From assembly GCA_964386525.1 (NCBI GenBank), contig CAYLSO010000008.1, forward strand, positions 1 to 49,626: DNA of 49,626 nucleotides. Reading direction: 5' to 3'. This document shows positions 44,917 to 49,626 of this stretch, one piece after another. The DNA comes from CAYLSO01 sp964386525 (lineage in GTDB: Bacteria; Eisenbacteria; RBG-16-71-46; DASYSL01). The stretch's first letter is position 1, and each line of letters begins with the position of its first letter. A program made the translations under genes and the position numbers. The notes beneath the pieces were generated by a model that worked only from the letters and a program-made list of their open reading frames with translations, searched no databases and was not told the origin of the DNA.

Positions 44917-46243
44917 CGGCCGGCCAGCGCCGGCACGGCCCGGGCCACCGTCTCACCCTGGCGGGCGTAGTCGATCGCCTCGGCAAGGATGCGCGCCGCC
45001 TCCTGTGGGGCGTGGAAGCCCAGGGAGTTCTCCGGGAGACGAAGTCCAGCCGCCACTGCGCCCGCCGTTGCAGCGCCAGGGCCGCCTGCAGATCCCGGTC
45101 GCCCGCCCCCCGGCCACGCGCCGCCTTGACCTGGTCCATGAGGTCGAGCAAGGCCCGCTCGGCGCGCGTCAGCAGGGCGCGGGTTCGCTCTTGTATGGCC
45201 TCGGCCCGCGCCAGCATCTCCGCCTCGGGGAAGTTGTGGCAGTTGAGGCAGGAACGCGACGGGTCGAGCAGCGGGCTGCGCACGTGGTGGTCGGTGATCT
45301 TGAGCGCGCCCTCGCGCTTGTAGGGCATGTGGCAGTCGGCGCAGGCCACGCCGCTGCGGGCGTGGATGCCCTGGTTCCACATCTCGAACTCGGGGTGCTG
45401 CGCCTTGAGCACCGGGGCGCCGGTCTCGGCGTGGGCCCAGTCCTTGAAGCCGACGCTGTCGTAGTAGGCCTCGATCTGCTCCACCTCGAGGCCGTTGTGC
45501 CACGGGTAGGTCACCAGCTTGCCGTCGCCCTGGAAGTAGTACTCGACGTGGCACTGGCCGCAGACGTAGGAGCGCATCTCCTGGCGGGTGGCCATGGTGT
45601 TGGGGTCGTAGTCCCGCACGCCTTGCACGGCCTTGAGGACCCGGATGCCGTTGAGGAAGCCCGGGCGCGTGACGCGCAGCCGCATGGTCTTGGGGTCGTG
45701 GCAGTCCACGCAGGCGATGGGGTGCTTGACGAGCTTCCAGGCGTCGGCAAGCGGCATGGCGCAGACCTTGGCGAAGCCCGCCATGAGGTCGCCGCCGCCG
45801 GCCTTCTCGTAGACCGACTTCATGCCGCCGGCGTGGCAGTGCAGGCAGGCGCCCGGCTGCTTGAACTGCTGGGTGCGCAGGGTGAGCTGCTGGTCGATGA
45901 GCGAGTAGGCGTGCCCGCGCTCCTCGCGGAAATCCACGCCGAAGGCGTAGCCGGCGTAGATGCGCTTGAGCGCCGGGTCGGTCTCGAGCTTGGAGAAGGC
46001 CTCGCTGCCGCCGTAGCGCGTGCGCAGGGTGTCCACGGTGCGCAGGTAGCCGTCGTACTCTCGCGGGTAGTTCTTCCCCCAGAGCGCCGGGTCCACGACG
46101 GAGTCGGCCAGCTCGGCCAGGGGCAGGAAGCGCGAGCGCCCCTCCTCCTTGCGCTGCCGGATGTTGCCGAGCAGGGCCAGCACCGCCGCCGTCAGGACCG
46201 CGGTCGCCACGATGATCGCCAGATACGTCCAGGTCCGCCTCAT
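44913..46243 (-). CDS. nrfA: Cytochrome c nitrite reductase, NrfA, with a one-base frameshift
   Basis: Penta-haem NrfA reduces nitrite to ammonium in the periplasm. One N-terminal membrane helix (RTWTYLAIIVATAVLTAAVLALL) precedes the haem motifs CLHCH (133-137), CVDCH (178-182), CGQCH (228-232), CADCH (301-305) and CLNCH (332-336). The first, which carries the catalytic haem in this family, is CxxCH rather than the usual CxxCK. CGQCHVEYYF and QHPEFEMWNQGIH supply the catalytic Tyr and His. At about 45032-45037 the frame breaks after WRLDFVS; the -strand sequence TCCCGG lacks one base. The other frame continues PENSLGFHAPQEAARILAEA, the normal NrfA end, and stops at 44913. With one base restored the protein is 443 residues. 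Confidence 0.9.
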
Positions 46244-46340
46244 GGCGCGCGCTCCCCTCTCCCTTCGGTCGCTGCGGGCCCATCGTCGCCGGGGCGCCGC
46301 CGTCGGCGCCCCGCGGCCGACCACCCCGCGGTGCCCGCCC

Positions 46341-46805
46341 CTACAGCCTCGCCATGTGCCCCACGTTGGGATGGCAGGCCGAGCAGCGGGCCTCCCCACG
46401 CCCCACGTCGACGTGCCCGGCAATCTCGCTGACCAGCGTGGCATGACACGCGATGCAGTTGTGCTGCAGATCGCTCAGATTCGGCGGCGTGATGCGGATC
46501 GGCTCCGGAAAGTCCTGGGCGGTGAAGGCCCGCGAGTGGTTCCAGCCGTTGCGCGCCTTCGCCAGGTACTTCTCCGGGAAGGCGTGCGGCACGTGACAGT
46601 CGTTGCAGGTGGCCGCCGCGTGGTGGCTGGACTTGAGCCACGAATCGTAGGCGTCGTCCATGACGTGGCAGTTGTCGCAGGCGGTGGGGTCGTTGCTCAG
46701 GTACGCCAGGCCCTCGGCGTAGTCGGCGGTGTAGGCCCCCGCCCCCAGGAGCGTCCCCAGGGCCACGGCCACGCCCCAGGGCAGCCATGGACGAAGCCTC
46801 TCCAT
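46341..46805 (-). CDS. nrfH: NrfH-type tetrahaem quinol dehydrogenase
   Basis: The 154-residue protein is a small NapC/NrfH cytochrome: one N-terminal membrane helix (WLPWGVAVALGTLLGAGAY) then four haem sites, CDNCHVM (43-49, with Met49 as expected for the NrfH first haem), CNDCH (67-71), CIACH (117-121) and CSACH (141-145). It takes electrons from menaquinol and passes them to NrfA. The NrfA gene follows 98 bases downstream on the same strand. This is the usual nrfHA pair of delta-proteobacteria and related lineages, giving respiratory nitrite ammonification. A G-rich ribosome site (GGGGGAG) lies about nine bases before the ATG. Confidence 0.95.
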   Translation of the reverse strand: MERLRPWLPWGVAVALGTLLGAGAYTADYAEGLAYLSNDPTACDNCHVMDDAYDSWLKSSHHAAATCNDCHVPHAFPEKYLAKARNGWNHSRAFTAQDFPEPIRITPPNLSDLQHNCIACHATLVSEIAGHVDVGRGEARCSACHPNVGHMARL

Positions 46806-46926
46806 CGTGCCCGCTCCCCCATCTCGTTGCGGCGGTAGGTGCGACGGCGGCCCGGCCCCACCGCCCGCAAGAGACGGGGCCGCCGGGTCGCGGGGAATCG
46901 TTGCCGTGCGGGACAGGAACACACGC

Positions 46927-46954
46927 GGGGCCGGCGGGTCAAGCCGCCGGCCCC
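46927..46954 (-). terminator. Hairpin downstream of the bactofilin-like gene
   Basis: A perfect 11-bp GC stem (GGGGCCGGCGG / CCGCCGGCCCC) with a six-base loop. On the minus strand it is followed by GCGTGTGTTCC, a weak T-rich tail. It lies between the gene ending at 47022 and nrfH, separating the two leftward units. Confidence 0.55.
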
Positions 46955-47021
46955 GGGATGGCGGCGGCGCGCCGGGACCTCGGCCGCGCCGCCGATCTGC
47001 TCTGCCGCCTGCCGCTTCCCG

Positions 47022-48221
47022 CTAGGCGGAGGTGTCGCCCGGGACCGGGGGTAGCGGCGGCATGGCGGGCGGCGCCGGAGGCGCGGGCGGCGCCGGCGGG
47101 ATCCCGGCGCCCGGCGCGGCGAAGCCGGCCGCCGCCCGCGGCGCCATCCCGCCCCGCGTGGCCAGGATGGCCCCGATGCCGAGCAGCGCCACGCAGCTCG
47201 AGAGCACCCAGTTGAGCACGCTCAGGGCGATGCCGAGCCCGGTGGCCACCGGTGCCAGGAAGCCGAGTGACTGGAGCGCCGCCGACAGCAGCGCCGGCAG
47301 GAAGAGCGCCGCCACGCCGAAGAGCAAGGACCGCCACAGCCCGGGTTCCCCGTCCTGCGGCTTGAGGCGCCGCACGGCCCACTGCCCGACGATGAAGGCG
47401 CCCGCCAGATAGCCCCAGAGCAGCAGCACGGCCAGGGCGACCGCATAGCCCACCCAGAGCAGCACCGCCACCGGGATCCCGATGATGGTGATGCAGAGCA
47501 GCGCGCCCACCAGGACCACGGCCAGCGCCGACGGGGCCAGACCGATCAGGGCGGCCACGCCCCAGAGGAACGCGGGGCCGGGCTTCTCCCTGATGTAGGC
47601 TGCGGCCCGCAGCGTGCGGTCGGGCGCCACCTGCGTGGCGACCCAGGCGAGCAGCAGGGTCAGCAGGAGGAAGACCAGCAGCTGCACGACCTTGATCCCC
47701 TGCCCCACCAGGTTCATGACGTTCAGGTCGAAGAGCCACGGCGGCAGGCCGGGCATGGAAACCGAGGAGCCGCGCAGGGCGCCGGAGCCTTCGTGCAGGA
47801 CCTTCCCGCCGAGGCTGATGGCCTCGCCGCGCACCTCGCCCCCGGGCCGGATGCGCACCCGGCCCCCGAGGGAGACCGCGTCTCCGTCCACGGTGCCGAG
47901 CACGTCCACCGAGCCGCCGATGGCCACGACGTCGCCGCGCACGCGCTGCCCGGGCTGCACGACGATGTCTTCGCCGAACCGCACCAGGTCGCCGGTGGAA
48001 CCGTCGTGCCGCCAGCGGACCGGGATGGTAGTGCTGTCGCCGAGATCCGACACCCCGACGCGGATGACCGATTCGGGCTCGTCGCTGAAGTTCAGTTCGA
48101 TGTGATCCGCATGGGGCGGCTGCGGCGGCTGGGGCGCCGGAGGGGCGCCCTTGGGCGCCGCCAGCGCGACGGCGCTCAGCGTGGCCAGCAGGATCAGGAA
48201 TCCGATCGTGGCGCGTTTCAC
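47022..48221 (-). CDS. Bactofilin-like polymer-forming membrane protein
   Basis: The 399-residue protein has a signal peptide (MKRATIGFLILLATLSAVALAA), a Pro-rich spacer and a region with bactofilin-type repeats (VVAIGGSVDVLGTVDGDAVSLGGRVRIRPGGEVRGEAISLGG, about 97-140). Several membrane helices follow (GIKVVQLLVFLLLTLLLAWVA, FLWGVAALIGLAPSALAVVLV, ITIIGIPVAVLLWVGYAVALAVLLL, LLFGVAALFLPALLSAAL, and one near VLNWVLSSCVALLGIGAILA). A Pro/Ala-rich tail (PPAPPAPPAPPAMPPLPPVP) ends it. It is probably an inner-membrane scaffold. It lies 21 bases after the DUF4097 gene at 48243, so the two form one leftward operon. Confidence 0.75.
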   Translation of the reverse strand: MKRATIGFLILLATLSAVALAAPKGAPPAPQPPQPPHADHIELNFSDEPESVIRVGVSDLGDSTTIPVRWRHDGSTGDLVRFGEDIVVQPGQRVRGDVVAIGGSVDVLGTVDGDAVSLGGRVRIRPGGEVRGEAISLGGKVLHEGSGALRGSSVSMPGLPPWLFDLNVMNLVGQGIKVVQLLVFLLLTLLLAWVATQVAPDRTLRAAAYIREKPGPAFLWGVAALIGLAPSALAVVLVGALLCITIIGIPVAVLLWVGYAVALAVLLLWGYLAGAFIVGQWAVRRLKPQDGEPGLWRSLLFGVAALFLPALLSAALQSLGFLAPVATGLGIALSVLNWVLSSCVALLGIGAILATRGGMAPRAAAGFAAPGAGIPPAPPAPPAPPAMPPLPPVPGDTSA

Positions 48222-48242
48222 TGCTGCCTCCTACTGCGGGTC

Positions 48243-49427
48243 TCAGCGCTCGCTGGCGAGGCCCACGTGGACGTCCCCTGAAGCGGTGTGGACCGCGATC
48301 GTGGCCGACCCGGGGCCGAGCACCCCGACCAGCCGGCGGCGATTGGCCTGCTCCAGCGTCATGGGGACGCGGGCCACGATGTCCCCGCTGGCCGTCACGA
48401 TCTCCAGGCGACCCTGCGCCGGGTCCGGCAGGCCCAGGATCACATCCCCGCTGGTCGTTTCCACCGAGACGCTCAGCAGCGGAGCCTCGATCCGGGCGTC
48501 CACATCGCCGCTGGCGGTGGCGACCCCGAGGCGGCCGGCCGTGGCCGACAGCGACACGTCGCCCGAAGTGGTCGAGACGGCCGCCGCCCCCCGCACCCGC
48601 TCCGCCGAGATGTCGCCACTGACCGAGGACACGGTCAGGGTCCCGCCCACTTCCTCGGCCGCCAGGTCGCCGCTGGTGGACTCGTAGCTCAGCGCCCCGG
48701 TCACCAGGTCGGCGCTCAGGTCGCCGCTCGTGGTATCCATCTCGAGGGAGCCGTCCAGGCGTTCCACCGACAGGTCGCCGCTGGTCGAGTGCATGACCAA
48801 CTTGCCGGTGTGGGCGTCCACCCGACCGTCGCCGGACGTGGTCCAGAATTCGAGCGGTCCGGTCGAGCCTTCGAGCGTCAGGGCGCCGTTCTTGGTGACC
48901 ACCTTGGTCGGGACGTCCCGGGGCACCGCGATCTGCAGGTCCACGTCGGCCCGCCGGCGCAACACCTCCCGTCCCAACACCCGGACTCTGACGCTCGACG
49001 AGGAGATCCGCTCCGGGTAGTGGACCACCAGCCGCAGGTCGGTCCCCTCGCGGACCACCTCCACGCGGACCTCGCGGGCCAGGGCCCGCGCCTCTTCCTG
49101 GTCGCCCGCCGCGGTCTGCTTGCGCGCCTCGACCCGCACCACGGTCGTATCGCTGGTCCGCAGCCGGACGGTGCCGCGCGCGTTCTCGATGACGAGGCGC
49201 GTCTGAGGCGCCAGGGGCAAGGTCACCTGGCTCGTCTCTTCGTAGCGCGCATCTCGGCGGTCTCGATTGCAGCCACCGGCCGCCGTGGCGGCCAGCGCCG
49301 CCGCCAGCAACGCCAGCGCGAGCTTGCCCCCGCCGCCGCCGGTGGATCGCGGGTTCGCGCCCCGGCTGCCGGGGGGCGGTCCGTACCCGGGCCCCGGTTC
49401 GGGCCTCATGCGGATGGTCTTGTCCAT
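48243..49427 (-). CDS. DUF4097-type beta-solenoid protein, possible lipoprotein
   Basis: The 394-residue protein has an unusual N-terminus: 34 polar, Gly/Pro-rich residues precede a hydrophobic stretch (KLALALLAAALAATAAGGC, Cys53), which could be a lipoprotein signal with a weak lipobox. A long parallel beta-solenoid follows, with TSGD turns repeated about every 20-22 residues (TTSGDGRVDAH, STSGDLSVERL, TTSGDLSADL, STSGDLAAEE, SVSGDISAE, TTSGDVSLS, TASGDVDAR, TTSGDVILGL, TASGDIVARV, TASGDVHVGL). The turn differs from the TVNG of the other two DUF4097 proteins. It is co-transcribed with the bactofilin-like gene, and an inverted repeat overlies its likely promoter. Confidence 0.85.
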   Translation of the reverse strand: MDKTIRMRPEPGPGYGPPPGSRGANPRSTGGGGGKLALALLAAALAATAAGGCNRDRRDARYEETSQVTLPLAPQTRLVIENARGTVRLRTSDTTVVRVEARKQTAAGDQEEARALAREVRVEVVREGTDLRLVVHYPERISSSSVRVRVLGREVLRRRADVDLQIAVPRDVPTKVVTKNGALTLEGSTGPLEFWTTSGDGRVDAHTGKLVMHSTSGDLSVERLDGSLEMDTTSGDLSADLVTGALSYESTSGDLAAEEVGGTLTVSSVSGDISAERVRGAAAVSTTSGDVSLSATAGRLGVATASGDVDARIEAPLLSVSVETTSGDVILGLPDPAQGRLEIVTASGDIVARVPMTLEQANRRRLVGVLGPGSATIAVHTASGDVHVGLASER

Positions 49428-49448
49428 TGGGTCCCTCGCAGTTCGAGA

Positions 49449-49474
49449 CGCCGTATCCTAGCTGGCATACGGCG
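49449..49474 (-). promoter_or_regulatory. Inverted repeat with embedded -10, upstream of the DUF4097 gene
   Basis: CGCCGTAT-N10-ATACGGCG is a perfect 8-bp inverted repeat. On the minus strand the spacer contains TAGGAT (49460-49455), a candidate -10, 28 bases before the ATG. A repressor or activator site is likely, although no good -35 is visible. Confidence 0.5.
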
Positions 49475-49626
49475 AGGCCGGGCCTGGGGTTGCAGCCCGA
49501 CGGGGCGGGGATGGGCGACCGTGGGTGGGAAAGGAGGGAGACTTCGGGCTCGGGGTCTGGGGCCGCCGACCCGGGAGTCCGGGCCCCGCCCTCCGAAAAC
49601 GCGCAGGGAGAGGGTCAAGAACATCT

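Overview
The window is about 49.6 kb of very GC-rich bacterial chromosome (roughly 70% or more G+C, strong G/C bias at third codon positions). It has no rRNA, tRNA, CRISPR array, transposase or phage gene that I can see, so it reads as ordinary chromosomal backbone. Several traits point to a Gram-negative member of the FCB-type lineages (Candidatus Eisenbacteria, Krumholzibacteria or Gemmatimonadota-like): a secreted multiheme cytochrome ending in a FlgD-like Ig domain, several DUF4097 beta-solenoid proteins, a bactofilin-like membrane protein, a membrane pyrophosphatase, and small secreted proteins sharing a C-terminal 'WG-x-(V/L)-K-x-L-Y-R' signature. The lineage is an inference, not a proven assignment.

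Layout. 1-3 kb: the 3' end of a GH94/cyclic beta-glucan synthase-type gene, a cold-shock protein and a STAS anti-sigma-antagonist. 3-10.6 kb: an exported-protein block with a DUF4114 protein, an outer-membrane barrel, a second secreted protein, a lipoprotein di-heme peroxidase and a six-heme secreted cytochrome. 10.6-15.5 kb: an EamA permease behind a repeat/palindrome region, a LonB-like ATPase-protease coupled to a universal stress protein, and a small lipoprotein. 15.7-21.5 kb: hemE and hemG/hemY, then the proton-pumping pyrophosphatase on the other strand and a tiny broken ORF. 21.7-24.4 kb: a third signature-bearing secreted protein and a degenerate phosphatase-TPR protein.

24.4-32 kb (mostly minus strand): nfuA followed by a three-gene molybdenum hydroxylase (large, 2Fe-2S, FAD subunits) with overlapping start/stop codons; a YbaK deacylase convergent with a free-methionine-sulfoxide-reductase-like GAF protein; a TPR protein coupled to mnmA. 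32-38 kb: a GT9 glycosyltransferase, a CtpA-type protease, an alpha/alpha-barrel protein and a NagZ-like hydrolase. 38-41.1 kb: an ECF sigma factor, its zinc-finger anti-sigma factor and two DUF4097 proteins in one operon. 41.2-46.8 kb (minus): nrfH-nrfA-hyuA-hyuB chained by short overlaps, with a one-base frameshift in nrfA. 47-49.4 kb (minus): a DUF4097 lipoprotein-like gene and a bactofilin-like membrane protein.

Functional themes are c-type cytochromes (peroxidase, six-heme protein, nitrite reductase pair) with haem synthesis genes nearby, an envelope/stress-sensing theme (ECF sigma plus DUF4097 proteins, LonB plus USP, CtpA), and exported proteins of unknown destination. The best candidate for something undescribed is the shared C-terminal signature of three otherwise unrelated secreted proteins.
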